Shown: piece after piece, positions 1 to 8,651 of the stretch
How positions within the stretch are numbered: position 1 is the stretch's first letter
How the letters are laid out: each line of letters opens with the position of its first letter
Source: a virus
Strand: one strand, 5' to 3'
Virus record (IMG/VR): IMGVR_UViG_3300021959_000327
Span: 1 to 26,337 of that record
DNA length: 26,337 bases
Position numbers and translations under genes: made by a program
The notes under the pieces: generated by a model
What the model saw: only the letters and a program-made list of their open reading frames with translations
Told to the model about the DNA's origin: nothing
Databases searched by the model: none

Positions 1-1721
1 TTGTTGACGCTACTGGCGTCAGCTTAAAACCTCTTGGGCTTAGAGCAGAAGACATAAGGTTTGCGACTCTCGGCGGCGAGCGTATGCGCGTCGATTCATC
101 AGGCATTGATGTCACGGGCAGCGTCACGGCAAATCCAACAGGCGGCGTGGTCACGCTAGGTGCAAACGGTTTTATCACGTCAAAACAATCGCTAGATGTC
201 GCGACTGCTGGTGGACGTTTTGTTGGCGAAAGCAACCGTGGAGCACTGGGCCAGATTCAGATTGAGCAAACCACGACTGGGGCTGATGGCGGGTATATTA
301 AACTTGCAACCTCTGCCAGCGGGTCCACATCTCCGACCGAAAGGGTTCGTATAACCCAAGAAGGCAACGTGGGAATCGGGACGATGTCCGTTTCGTACCC
401 ATTCGTTGTTTCTGATGGAGGAAACCTTGGGTTTGAATTTTCACCTAATGACCAAAACACTGGTGTAAATAGACTGTATTCATACGACAGAGGAACCAGT
501 GCATACAAAGATTTTAAACTATCTGCTTCAGAAATTATCTTTGGATATGGCTCATCTGGTGGAAATGAAGCCGCTCGTATAGATGCCAGTGGGAACCTAC
601 TGGTGGGGCGCGATTCGAATTCTTTTGGGTCAGATCCGGGACTTGTGTTTAGACCAAACAATGATAGTTATATTATAGCTGACGATCGTCCATCAATTAC
701 TATGCGAAGGAATAACAGCGATGGCGCTATAGCTCAGTTTTATCGTGACGACACAATCGTAGGTAGTATTGGTGCGTACAACTCCGCTAGCTATATCCAA
801 TCTGGTTCTGCGGGAAGTTACACAGGTCTTTATTGTAACACTAACAAGATTGAGCCAGTTGGTGATGCGAGTGGAGACATCAGGGCTGACGCTACTGTTG
901 ACCTTGGTTCTACTGCTAATCGCTTCAAAGACCTCCACCTATCAGGCACTGCATATCTACCAACAGTAGACATCGACAGTGGTAGTATCGTTGGATGTAC
1001 TGAAGTTGGTAGTGCTGCATCACCAATCTCTTCTGGTGAGTTTAACACATTAACAGTAAACACTAACCTATCGGTTCCAGGCACCATTTCTCCAAATGGA
1101 ATCGTATTTAATGATGCTTCCGCATTGGGTGGTGGTCGTTACGATCAGGCAATGACGTTCGGTAATGACTCTGACTTGGCTATCTACCACGATGGGTTGC
1201 ATTCTTATATTACGGACAAGGGCACTGGTGATTTAAAAATAACAACAAGTGCATTTAGAGTTAGAAATGCTGCTGATACGCAGAATCAGATTGTTGCTGT
1301 GCAAGGTTCTAGTGTCACACTTTATCATAACGATTCAGTTAAACTCACGACTACGTCCTCTGGCGTTACAGTCACAGGTCTCTTAACTGCTGATACTAAA
1401 TCGTTTACCATTGACCATCCTACTAAGGAAGGAATGAAGTTACGTTATGGTTCACTTGAAGGACCAGAACACGGTGTGTATGTTCGTGGTAGATTGAACG
1501 GTGAGAACACTATTGAATTACCAGAAGTGTGGTTGGGTCTTGTTGATGCTGACACAATTACAGTTAATTTAACACCTATAGGTAAAGGTGAATGTTGGGT
1601 AGAAGATATTCAGGATAATACTGTTAAGGTCGGTGGTCATCTTAACTGCTTCTATATGGTTCTTGCTGAACGCAAGGATGTTGATAAATTAGAAGTGGAG
1701 TTCCCTGCCGATGGGAGTTAG
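1..1721 (+). CDS. Long tail fibre protein, 5' end outside window
   Basis: The reading frame is open from base 3 through the first ATG at 84, and the codons before that ATG encode a typical fibre motif (...GGERMRVDSSG), so the ATG at 84 is internal and the gene starts before the window. The protein is made of short marine-phage fibre modules: ERVRITQEGNVGIGT near residue 90 (counting from 84), DLGSTANRFKDLHLSGT near 270-290, and the beta repeat DLAIYHDGLHSYITDKGTGD near 360. The last 107 residues (from base 1398) form a distinct terminal domain with IDHPTKEGMKLRYGSLEGPE, which in my recollection caps many T4-like marine phage fibres in place of a peptidase S74 domain. Role: a trimeric host-recognition fibre. 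The first ~700 bases are GC-richer than the rest, suggesting module exchange. It overlaps the next gene by 11 bases. The fibre call is firm; which fibre of the particle is not known. Confidence 0.85.
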   Translation, partial: VDATGVSLKPLGLRAEDIRFATLGGERMRVDSSGIDVTGSVTANPTGGVVTLGANGFITSKQSLDVATAGGRFVGESNRGALGQIQIEQTTTGADGGYIKLATSASGSTSPTERVRITQEGNVGIGTMSVSYPFVVSDGGNLGFEFSPNDQNTGVNRLYSYDRGTSAYKDFKLSASEIIFGYGSSGGNEAARIDASGNLLVGRDSNSFGSDPGLVFRPNNDSYIIADDRPSITMRRNNSDGAIAQFYRDDTIVGSIGAYNSASYIQSGSAGSYTGLYCNTNKIEPVGDASGDIRADATVDLGSTANRFKDLHLSGTAYLPTVDIDSGSIVGCTEVGSAASPISSGEFNTLTVNTNLSVPGTISPNGIVFNDASALGGGRYDQAMTFGNDSDLAIYHDGLHSYITDKGTGDLKITTSAFRVRNAADTQNQIVAVQGSSVTLYHNDSVKLTTTSSGVTVTGLLTADTKSFTIDHPTKEGMKLRYGSLEGPEHGVYVRGRLNGENTIELPEVWLGLVDADTITVNLTPIGKGECWVEDIQDNTVKVGGHLNCFYMVLAERKDVDKLEVEFPADGS

Positions 1722-2421
1722 TTACGGGCCTAGTATTACAACCGATGGCTTGATAATGCGAATCGACCCAGCCAATCTCAGGTCTTATTCTGGGACTGGT
1801 TCTAGTATTACTGATGCCGCAAGTGGAAGAGTTGGAACAATCTCTGGCGTTACTATCAGTGGCGGTACATTTGATTTTGACGGTGTTAATGACCTGATTG
1901 ATATGAACAATTCGTATATTGATCAAACTTCAAATACACTAATCAGTGGAGATGGTACAGGACAAAGCGACTATACTTTAGAAGCTTGGATATATGTTCG
2001 CACATCTCAAGGCGGTACTACCGATGCTGACAGCATTATAGGTTCTACCGGCGTCGTCGGCGTAGGTATGCAAGTTGGGATTGTTAACGGAAACCCTCGA
2101 ATAAATTTTGGTGCTAGAAGTACCAGTAATTTTTATGGTAGTGAATTTTCTTATAATCAATGGTATCATGTGGTTTTTTGTCATCAACAAAATTCTTTCA
2201 CAAGAGTTTATATGAATAGTGAATTAGATGTTACAGCAAGTTCTACTTCGTTTGATATCTTTCCTGGTGTTTATGGTAATATTACTATAGGAAACTCTAG
2301 TGCTCGTGTTACAGGATTTTTTGATGGTAAGATGGGTCCTCTCTCAATTTATAATAAAGGATTGTCAGAATCAGAGGTTTATAAAAATTTTTTGGCTCAT
2401 CGTGCGAGGTTTGGTTTATAA
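1711..2421 (+). CDS. LamG/concanavalin A-like adhesin, 236 residues
   Basis: This is a single LamG (concanavalin A-like) jelly-roll protein. Hallmarks are FDFDGVNDLIDM (near 55-65), the strand DYTLEAWIYV (near 90), QWYHVVFCH, and the closing segment with FFDGKMGPLSIYNKGLSE. The N-terminus (YGPSITTDGLIMRIDPAN) is the usual opening of phage LamG proteins. The C-terminus NFLAHRARFGL matches the pattern at the end of the next protein. LamG folds bind glycans, so a tail-fibre tip adhesin or decoration is likely, but no ligand can be read. Translation is probably coupled to the upstream fibre gene: the ATG lies inside its last codons, with GGAG 11 bases upstream. Its stop codon shares a base with the next start (TAATG). 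Confidence 0.8.
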   Translation: MGVSYGPSITTDGLIMRIDPANLRSYSGTGSSITDAASGRVGTISGVTISGGTFDFDGVNDLIDMNNSYIDQTSNTLISGDGTGQSDYTLEAWIYVRTSQGGTTDADSIIGSTGVVGVGMQVGIVNGNPRINFGARSTSNFYGSEFSYNQWYHVVFCHQQNSFTRVYMNSELDVTASSTSFDIFPGVYGNITIGNSSARVTGFFDGKMGPLSIYNKGLSESEVYKNFLAHRARFGL

Positions 2422-3665
2422 TGGGATTTTTAACTAGAACACAAGTCGGGACACATATTGTTAACGATAGTTTGATATTTTATTATGATATGAACAATAA
2501 ACAGCGTTCATTTAAAGGTAAACCTACAACCAACCTTTTCGCTGGTTCTGTTAATGATTATTCTGGGTGGGATGTAAATAATACGGACCATACTTATTAT
2601 GATCCGTCACCAGAAGTTAAATTTTTTGAGAAAACAACAAGCACAGTTGCATTTTACACATTTAAAGATTCTACTTTGGATGGCACATCACAGTATACAC
2701 AATCAATCTATGTTAAACCAGTTGAAAGAGAATATTTACAAATAGCACCTTCAGACGGATTTCCTATCAGTCAGTATGCTAATTATTATTTAAACGGGGA
2801 AGGAAGTATTACCGGAACGGGTTCTGCAAAAGCCACTATAACACTGATTAAATTTGGAAGATACAGTGGTTGGTATCGTTGTACATACACCGAAACCTCA
2901 AATAGTAGTTTCGGTAGAATGATATATGCAATTGTTAATTCATCTGCAGCAACAAGATTGGAATCGTATTCAGGGACGATTGGGTCCGGTTTGTTAATTC
3001 TTGATCCTCAATTGGAGGTTAATTCATTCGCAACACCTTTTGTTGACGGAACAAGAAGTGATACTCAGTCCCTTGTTGATTTGAAAGGTGGCCATGAAAT
3101 TACAGTTAAAGATCTGACATATCCGAACGATAATCGGGGGTTTAACTTTTCATCTACTACTTCAAGACTTGATATTGAAGCATCCGCTCTATCTGCTCAG
3201 GCTTCGTCTGGAAATTGGACAATTGAAATGTGGTTAAAGAGAACCGCACTAAGTGGAGGCATAGAAGCTTTTTTACAAACAGGTTCGGGGAATAATTTTC
3301 TTTGGTATTTTCGACTAGATACGGGAACTGTAGAACTGGAAAATACAGCGAGAGTTACATGGAGTTTTACGCCCACGACTGGTGTCTATTATCACTTTGT
3401 AGCAACAGGAACTGGTGGTACCGTCGAAGTCTTTATTAATGGTGTATCATTAGGAACTAACGCTGCGACAACTACATTTTCGATTGCGTATGCTAATGGA
3501 ATTTGTGTAGGTCAAGAGTTAGATTCTAATGCAGCAACTCCCTCTGTTGACCCTAATCAAAGATTTCAAGGAGAGATACCTTTAGTTAGATTTTATGATC
3601 GAGTATTGGCTGATGCTGAAGTCCGTCAAAACTTTATCGCCCAAAGAAAACAATTCGGTCTTTAA
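2421..3665 (+). CDS. Two-domain LamG adhesin, 414 residues
   Basis: The N-terminal half opens with NDSLIFYYDMNN and the GKPTTNLF motif and then looks like a carbohydrate-binding-module-type beta sandwich (SIYVKPVEREYLQIAP, GWYRCTYT). The C-terminal half, from about residue 240, is a LamG domain (NWTIEMWLKR, GVYYHFVATGTGGTVEVFINGV, GEIPLVRFYDRVL) ending NFIAQRKQFGL, the same ending pattern as its upstream neighbour. I infer a second adhesin of the same operon, perhaps an alternative or additional receptor binder on the fibre tip. The start codon overlaps the preceding stop by one base, and there is no strong Shine-Dalgarno sequence, so translational coupling is likely. It is the last gene before a new late promoter. 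Confidence 0.78.
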   Translation: MGFLTRTQVGTHIVNDSLIFYYDMNNKQRSFKGKPTTNLFAGSVNDYSGWDVNNTDHTYYDPSPEVKFFEKTTSTVAFYTFKDSTLDGTSQYTQSIYVKPVEREYLQIAPSDGFPISQYANYYLNGEGSITGTGSAKATITLIKFGRYSGWYRCTYTETSNSSFGRMIYAIVNSSAATRLESYSGTIGSGLLILDPQLEVNSFATPFVDGTRSDTQSLVDLKGGHEITVKDLTYPNDNRGFNFSSTTSRLDIEASALSAQASSGNWTIEMWLKRTALSGGIEAFLQTGSGNNFLWYFRLDTGTVELENTARVTWSFTPTTGVYYHFVATGTGGTVEVFINGVSLGTNAATTTFSIAYANGICVGQELDSNAATPSVDPNQRFQGEIPLVRFYDRVLADAEVRQNFIAQRKQFGL

Positions 3666-3674
3666 TTTTTTTTA

Positions 3675-3686
3675 TATAAATAAATA
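3675..3686 (+). promoter_or_regulatory. T4-type late promoter (double box)
   Basis: TATAAATA at 3675-3682 is a perfect T4 late-promoter box, overlapped four bases later by a second NATAAATA box (AATAAATA, 3679-3686). It stands between the LamG gene and the 1533-residue fibre gene. By T4 spacing, transcription would start near 3688 or 3692, leaving a leader of about 28-32 bases. The box is followed directly by GAACAT. Confidence 0.8.
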
Positions 3687-3719
3687 GAACATGTCAACAA
3701 TAGGTTTGGAATACCCGCT

Positions 3720-6700
3720 ATGGCCCTCGATGATAAAGATATTTTAATTACACCCAATACCGGCAGCGCCAACGAACCGAAGATTGAGTTTGTTGGTGCA
3801 GATGCCAGTGGTAATGACACCATTACTCTTAGTACCAGTTACGATGGTACGGTTTCTACCCTTTCTTTTGAAGCTTCTTCAGGACAACTTTTCAGTGTTG
3901 CAAACGTTGACAGTGATGGAGATGGGTATTTATTTGCTGTTAACGATAAGTCGGGTATCCCTTCTTTACAGGTAGAGGTTGATGGTACTGTTATTCTTAA
4001 TCCCAATGTTGGCAATGTTATCGTTGGTACTTCTACAGATGATGGTTCTAATGTATTTCAAGTTTCCGGCAATTCTAAATTAACGGGTGATGTTTCTGGT
4101 ATCACCGATCTTTATATCGACGATCAAATTATTTCTACAGGTGATACAAACACCTATTTTCAATTTCACGCGGCAGATCAAATGCGAATGGTTGCTGGTG
4201 GAACAGAAAGACTTGAAATAACTAATGTTTCGCCTCACGTTCTTGTTACGGGTAACTTAAAAGTTCAAGGTAACATTGAAGCAACGGGTACTCTTGATAC
4301 GACAGGTCAGAACGACCTCGCTGTTACTGATAGAAAAATTACCTTAAACGATGGTGAAACTGCATCGGGTGTTAATGGTGGTACTGGTGGTGAACTTGCG
4401 GTATCAGGTATTTTCATTGATAGAGGACAATTAGATTCTGCATCATTTATATTTGACGAAGTTGATGATAAATGGAAGGCTAGATTAAATAGTGCATTTG
4501 ATACACCTGCGCTGGCAACTTTTGCGGCAGCGACATTGGAAGGTAATTTAAATTGGTCTTATATTCAGAGCAAACCAGACCCCGTTGTTACTGTCGAATT
4601 ATCGGGTGATGTCACTGGTTCTGGAAACGCTACGCTCACGGACTTGGGTAATGGAACAGTTTCATTAACCACAACTATTGCTGCAAATAGTGTTGCTTTA
4701 GGTACGGACACGACAGGTGCGTATGTTGCTGATATTGTTCAAGGTAACGCAATCAGTATTTCCGAAACAGCAAATAATGCGGAAGGAAACGTAGTAACCA
4801 TTAATCACGCTGATACATCATCAGTGGGTAACTTATCTTCTGATAATGCGAACGGTGTTGTACTTCAAGATATTTCATTCACCTTTGATACTTATGGTCA
4901 CACAACTGCGGCTTCTGTAGCAACAACTGACTTAGACAGCAGGTATATAAGGTCTTTCCAAGTAGAAGATGGTGATGGTACTGAAGTTGCGATTAACCAG
5001 GCGAATGAGTGGAAATTTGTAGAAGGTGCTGGAGATGGTGCTACTATTGATATTAACTGGACAGATACTACGGATGGTAGTGATGGTGATCCATATGATT
5101 TAACTTTTAGTGTAACTAACACAGATAAAGGTTCTTCACAAAATATTTTCAAAACCTTTACTGTTGACGATACTGACACTGAATATACTTGGGCCACAAC
5201 AGGTTCAGCTGTCGCTGATACCAATTCAGATACGCTGACATTTGTTAGTGGAAATGATTTTGACGTTGATGTTGATGCCGACTTGGATGCTATTCGTTTT
5301 CAACATGTTGATATAACAAGAACTGACACAACATCTAGTGCATCCCCAACATATGGCGGCACATTCTCCGTTATTGATTCGTTAACCACCAATGCACGTG
5401 GTCACGTTACTGCGGCTAACGTCAAAACAGTAACGGTTCCTGCTAGTGATAATACAAATACGACTTATGATTTATCAATCATTCAGACAGGTGGAGACAA
5501 TGACAACCCGGCAATTAGATTAGCGGCTGGGGGTTCTGGTTCAGGAAACGACGATTTAACACTTACAGGTGGGGGTGCGATTACAATTACTCGTACTTCC
5601 GACACTGGAGTTACTATTGACCATACTGATACATCAACACAAGCAAGTGTCGATAATAGTGGAAACACATTTATCCAAGATATTACACTTGATACATATG
5701 GACACGTCACTGGTTTAACAAGTGCAACCACCTCAATCGGTGATGCGACAATTACTCTTTCCGCTGGGACCGATTTAGGAACGGGTGGGGCCTTCACTAC
5801 AAACCAGACAGGTAATGAAACTATTACCTTCAATCATTCAGATATAACAAGAACTGACACTACATCAACAGATGCTCCAGCATATGGCGGCACATTTGAA
5901 GCAGTCACAAGTGTTACTAGTAGCGCTAGAGGTCACATTACTGCCATTGATGTTTCCACTATTACAATTCCAGCAAGTGATAATACAGATACAACGTATT
6001 CTATCAGTACCGTGGCCGGTGGTGATGGTGTATCAGAAAAAATTCGATTAACTGCTGGTGGTTCTGGTTCTGGAACTGACGATATTATATTGGCAGTAGC
6101 ACAAACTGGTAGTACTGACGGTCTTGACATTTCTGAAAGTGGTGATACAATCACTTTTGCACACCATGACACATCTACTCTTACTGGTCAACAAGGTACT
6201 GCTGGTATTGCAAACATCACCGTAGATGAGATGGGTCACGTTACAGCAGTAGGTACCGCAACATATAATAATTATGTTCACCCGTCTTACACAGCAAGAA
6301 CCGTTGCAGTCAACACCTCCGGTGTTCAGGTGCTTGATACACTGAATATCACGGTAGACACTATCGGTTCTGTTACGGTTGCAAATGCCGCAACAAGAAC
6401 ATTACCTAGTGCAGGCTCGAGTACTACTGGTGTGGTCACCTCGGCCGCACAAACTTTTGGCGGTAAGAAAACATTTGCGAATGGTATAGAATTAACTAAC
6501 GGGGCCACGGCGCAAGCTATAGAATTTCATCGCGATGAGGGCGTGTTAAGCATCACGGCAGGCGAGGTTTTGGGTGACATCAACTTCTATGGTACAGACG
6601 AAAATATAAAAGATCTTAGTGTTCGTATTAGAGCGACTGCATATAACGAGTGGAACACTAGCACCGATATATCAGACGCTCCAGGCGAATTATCAATATG

Positions 6701-8321
6701 GGTAGTCAGAGATGGAACAGACACTTTATATGAAACTTTAACTATTAATCAGGCTGAAGTTGTTGTTAATGAAGGTAGTCAAGACGTTAATTTCAGGGTG
6801 GAGAGCAATACCAATACTAACGCACTTTTTGTTGACGGGGGAACTGGCCATGTTGGCGTGGGTGGGGTGGCCAATTCCGTCGCGGACTTGACTGTGAGCG
6901 CCAGTAGTCCGATCGTACAATTAACGGACACAGCGGTAAGCTCTGATTGGGACGTAGGTGATACCTTCGGTATTATTCAGTGGAACGGTGAGGGTAACTT
7001 AATAACACGAATTGAATCTAGACAAACATTAGAAAATCAGATTGTCCCTTACGGCGGTTTCGTCGTTGCCACTGGCACCGGGTCTAACACCCCTGAAAGA
7101 ATGGTAATTGATCATAATGGTTGTATTACCATGGTCGCTGGAGGCACCACCGCGAGCAGTACTCTCAATTTCCTAGCCGACCCAGGCACTTCAGATGATA
7201 GAATTAATTTATCTCTACAGCAAGAATTTAGAAGAACGACTGGGGCAGCTGATTTGGGAGCCGCAGTGGTTTTATCTGGTGTCGCCAGGGCAGCCCTGAC
7301 GAACAACCAAGATTCCGATTTATTTACCATCATAGGGTCTACTAATGTAAACGCTCGATACTTTGCAAATGCTTCAATTTCTTTATATAAACCCGCCGGG
7401 GCCGCGGAGGAAGGCGGTATAAAATTTTCTACGGGCAAGCATAATTTCATCACTCCCAGCACCTTAACCGAGAGGATGCGTATAACCGAAGACGGCAACG
7501 TGTTGATTGGTTTGATCTCAGGTCAAGATGCGCTAATTCACGCCCAATCACCTAAGACAAACTATCTTGACTACGCCACTGTGTTTGCTGGTGGAACTGA
7601 CGCAAATAATGGTCAACATAGTATTTCATTGATGACTGCGGGTAATGGTTTATCGGGAATCATAGGCTCAAACTTGTCTATTGACGGCGCTACTTTTAGT
7701 CAGTCAGTATCGGCTAGAAGCAGTGCTTATATTTCATTTGCGAACGCCACTACAGCGGGCAAAATTTCCGTCATAGATTTTGGAGGATTTACCCCTGGCA
7801 CTACTACAGCGTTGGTTAAGATGAGGCTGGATGGCGACGGCAACTTTTACATTGGAACTACGACAACTGGCGGCAATGTTGCAAATGGCTTTACAATTCA
7901 AAATTCTGCTGGTGCAACCTATACGGCCCTTGGTCATCCAAATGGTACGTCTTCGGGTGCAGCGTATACGATCTTTTCGTACAATTCAGGCACGATTGGG
8001 TCTATTACTCAAAATGGTACAACTGCCGTTTCCTACAACACATCATCAGACCAACGCCTCAAGTACAACATTGCAGCCGCTGATGACGCAGGTAGCAAGA
8101 TCGACGCTATCCAAGTACGAAAGTTTGATTGGAAGGTTGACGACTCACATCAAGACTACGGCATGGTGGCTCAAGAACTACTTGAGGTTGCACCTGAAGC
8201 AGTAGCACAAGGCGAGACTGAAGACGACATGATGGGCGTTGACTACAGCAAGTTAGTCCCAATGATGATTAAAGAAATCCAATCACTACGAGCAAGAATT
8301 AATGCGCTTGAAGCTGAATGA
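3720..8321 (+). CDS. Giant tail fibre with C-terminal peptidase S74 chaperone, 1533 residues
   Basis: The N-terminus (MALDDKDILITPNTGS, then LFAVNDKSGIPSLQVEVDG) is the conserved baseplate-proximal start of marine T4-like fibres, and contains an acidic D-x-D-x-D-G loop near residue 64 that could bind calcium. Residues ~390-850 carry five G-H-(T/V/I)-T hairpins arranged in a tandem ~177-residue unit. Residues ~925-1430 are fibre modules of a different, GC-richer type (ERMRITEDGNVLIG). The last ~90 residues are an intramolecular chaperone (endosialidase type, peptidase S74): SDQRLKYNI, DYGMVAQELLEVAPEAV and a C-terminal coiled coil (MIKEIQSLRARINALEAE). Known family members trimerise, then cut themselves before the Asp of S-D-x-R-L-K, so the mature fibre should end near residue 1443. 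A late promoter lies just upstream. It overlaps the next gene by 20 bases. Role: receptor-binding fibre. Confidence 0.9.
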   Translation: MALDDKDILITPNTGSANEPKIEFVGADASGNDTITLSTSYDGTVSTLSFEASSGQLFSVANVDSDGDGYLFAVNDKSGIPSLQVEVDGTVILNPNVGNVIVGTSTDDGSNVFQVSGNSKLTGDVSGITDLYIDDQIISTGDTNTYFQFHAADQMRMVAGGTERLEITNVSPHVLVTGNLKVQGNIEATGTLDTTGQNDLAVTDRKITLNDGETASGVNGGTGGELAVSGIFIDRGQLDSASFIFDEVDDKWKARLNSAFDTPALATFAAATLEGNLNWSYIQSKPDPVVTVELSGDVTGSGNATLTDLGNGTVSLTTTIAANSVALGTDTTGAYVADIVQGNAISISETANNAEGNVVTINHADTSSVGNLSSDNANGVVLQDISFTFDTYGHTTAASVATTDLDSRYIRSFQVEDGDGTEVAINQANEWKFVEGAGDGATIDINWTDTTDGSDGDPYDLTFSVTNTDKGSSQNIFKTFTVDDTDTEYTWATTGSAVADTNSDTLTFVSGNDFDVDVDADLDAIRFQHVDITRTDTTSSASPTYGGTFSVIDSLTTNARGHVTAANVKTVTVPASDNTNTTYDLSIIQTGGDNDNPAIRLAAGGSGSGNDDLTLTGGGAITITRTSDTGVTIDHTDTSTQASVDNSGNTFIQDITLDTYGHVTGLTSATTSIGDATITLSAGTDLGTGGAFTTNQTGNETITFNHSDITRTDTTSTDAPAYGGTFEAVTSVTSSARGHITAIDVSTITIPASDNTDTTYSISTVAGGDGVSEKIRLTAGGSGSGTDDIILAVAQTGSTDGLDISESGDTITFAHHDTSTLTGQQGTAGIANITVDEMGHVTAVGTATYNNYVHPSYTARTVAVNTSGVQVLDTLNITVDTIGSVTVANAATRTLPSAGSSTTGVVTSAAQTFGGKKTFANGIELTNGATAQAIEFHRDEGVLSITAGEVLGDINFYGTDENIKDLSVRIRATAYNEWNTSTDISDAPGELSIWVVRDGTDTLYETLTINQAEVVVNEGSQDVNFRVESNTNTNALFVDGGTGHVGVGGVANSVADLTVSASSPIVQLTDTAVSSDWDVGDTFGIIQWNGEGNLITRIESRQTLENQIVPYGGFVVATGTGSNTPERMVIDHNGCITMVAGGTTASSTLNFLADPGTSDDRINLSLQQEFRRTTGAADLGAAVVLSGVARAALTNNQDSDLFTIIGSTNVNARYFANASISLYKPAGAAEEGGIKFSTGKHNFITPSTLTERMRITEDGNVLIGLISGQDALIHAQSPKTNYLDYATVFAGGTDANNGQHSISLMTAGNGLSGIIGSNLSIDGATFSQSVSARSSAYISFANATTAGKISVIDFGGFTPGTTTALVKMRLDGDGNFYIGTTTTGGNVANGFTIQNSAGATYTALGHPNGTSSGAAYTIFSYNSGTIGSITQNGTTAVSYNTSSDQRLKYNIAAADDAGSKIDAIQVRKFDWKVDDSHQDYGMVAQELLEVAPEAVAQGETEDDMMGVDYSKLVPMMIKEIQSLRARINALEAE
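5310..6371 (+). repeat. Tandem 531-base (177-codon) repeat inside the fibre gene
   Basis: Two diverged head-to-tail units start at 5310 and 5841 with the identical 20-mer gatataacaagaactgacac. Each encodes DITRTDTTS..YGGTF, then ARGH(V/I)TA, PASDNT(N/D)TTY, AAGGSGSG or TAGGSGSG followed by (N/T)DD, and a second G-H-V-T hairpin. G-H codons fall at 4896, 5400, 5700, 5931 and 6234; 5400 to 5931 is 531 bases and 5700 to 6234 is 534. The 4896 copy is a more degenerate relative upstream. The second unit decays toward its end, so the right boundary is approximate. Confidence 0.75.
8046..8051 (+). other. Predicted autocleavage site of the S74 chaperone (Ser1443/Asp1444)
   Basis: Codons tca-gac encode the Ser-Asp of S-D-Q-R-L-K. 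In the endosialidase chaperone family, cleavage occurs between this Ser and Asp, with Ser and the Lys five residues later as the catalytic pair. Both are present here (Ser1443, Lys1448), so self-cleavage should release a ~90-residue fragment. Confidence 0.7.
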
Positions 8322-8607
8322 AATACTTACAGGTACAGACCCTAAATGTTGGGCTATTTTTGAACGCCAAAGGCGTATACATAAGCACATAGAACAACAC
8401 GGGATGGTCAACCCAATAGTGGTTAACAGCAAAAACGAACTTCAATTTGGCGGGTGTCGTTTACAATATGCAGTTTTAAATGACTGGAAAGATATAGAGG
8501 TTATCGTTTGCGATGACGCAGACGAAATCAGAAAAATGCAAGACGCGCATTCATTGTTTGAATACAGTTTTCTTGCTGAAGAATACATAGAACGCAAAAA
8601 GCAATAA
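8302..8607 (+). CDS. Small ParB/Srx-fold-like protein, 101 residues
   Basis: The middle of the protein follows the ParB N-terminal nuclease-like pattern: a helix ending in G-x-x-x-P-I-V-V (HGMVNPIVV, residues 33-41), then L-Q-F-G-G-C-R-L-Q-Y-A (48-57, the place of the usual G-x-R-R-x-x-A box, with Leu replacing the second Arg) and D-I-E-V-I-V-C-D (64-71). The helix-turn-helix and dimer domains of true ParB are absent, so plasmid-type partition is unlikely. In phages this fold occurs in small proteins of uncertain role, sometimes as nucleotide-binding or nicking domains. It starts inside the last 20 bases of the fibre gene and has no strong ribosome binding site, so expression is probably coupled to the fibre. 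The function is unknown. Confidence 0.6.
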   Translation: MRLKLNEILTGTDPKCWAIFERQRRIHKHIEQHGMVNPIVVNSKNELQFGGCRLQYAVLNDWKDIEVIVCDDADEIRKMQDAHSLFEYSFLAEEYIERKKQ

Positions 8608-8651
8608 GATAAATGGGATGATACAACTATTAACTGAATAAGGAGAAACCT

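Noticed and set aside
84-86. ATG at 84 as the true start of the first fibre gene
   Set aside because: The frame is open upstream to the window edge and encodes fibre motif residues continuous with the downstream sequence.
4898-6508. Minus-strand open frames within the giant fibre gene
   Set aside because: Their Val/Ser/Pro-rich composition mirrors Thr/Asp/Gly codons of the fibre, and all recognisable genes in the window run on the + strand.
8608-8615. GATAAATG before the exported-protein gene as a late promoter
   Set aside because: Two mismatches to the box; the gene can be transcribed with the upstream fibre gene.
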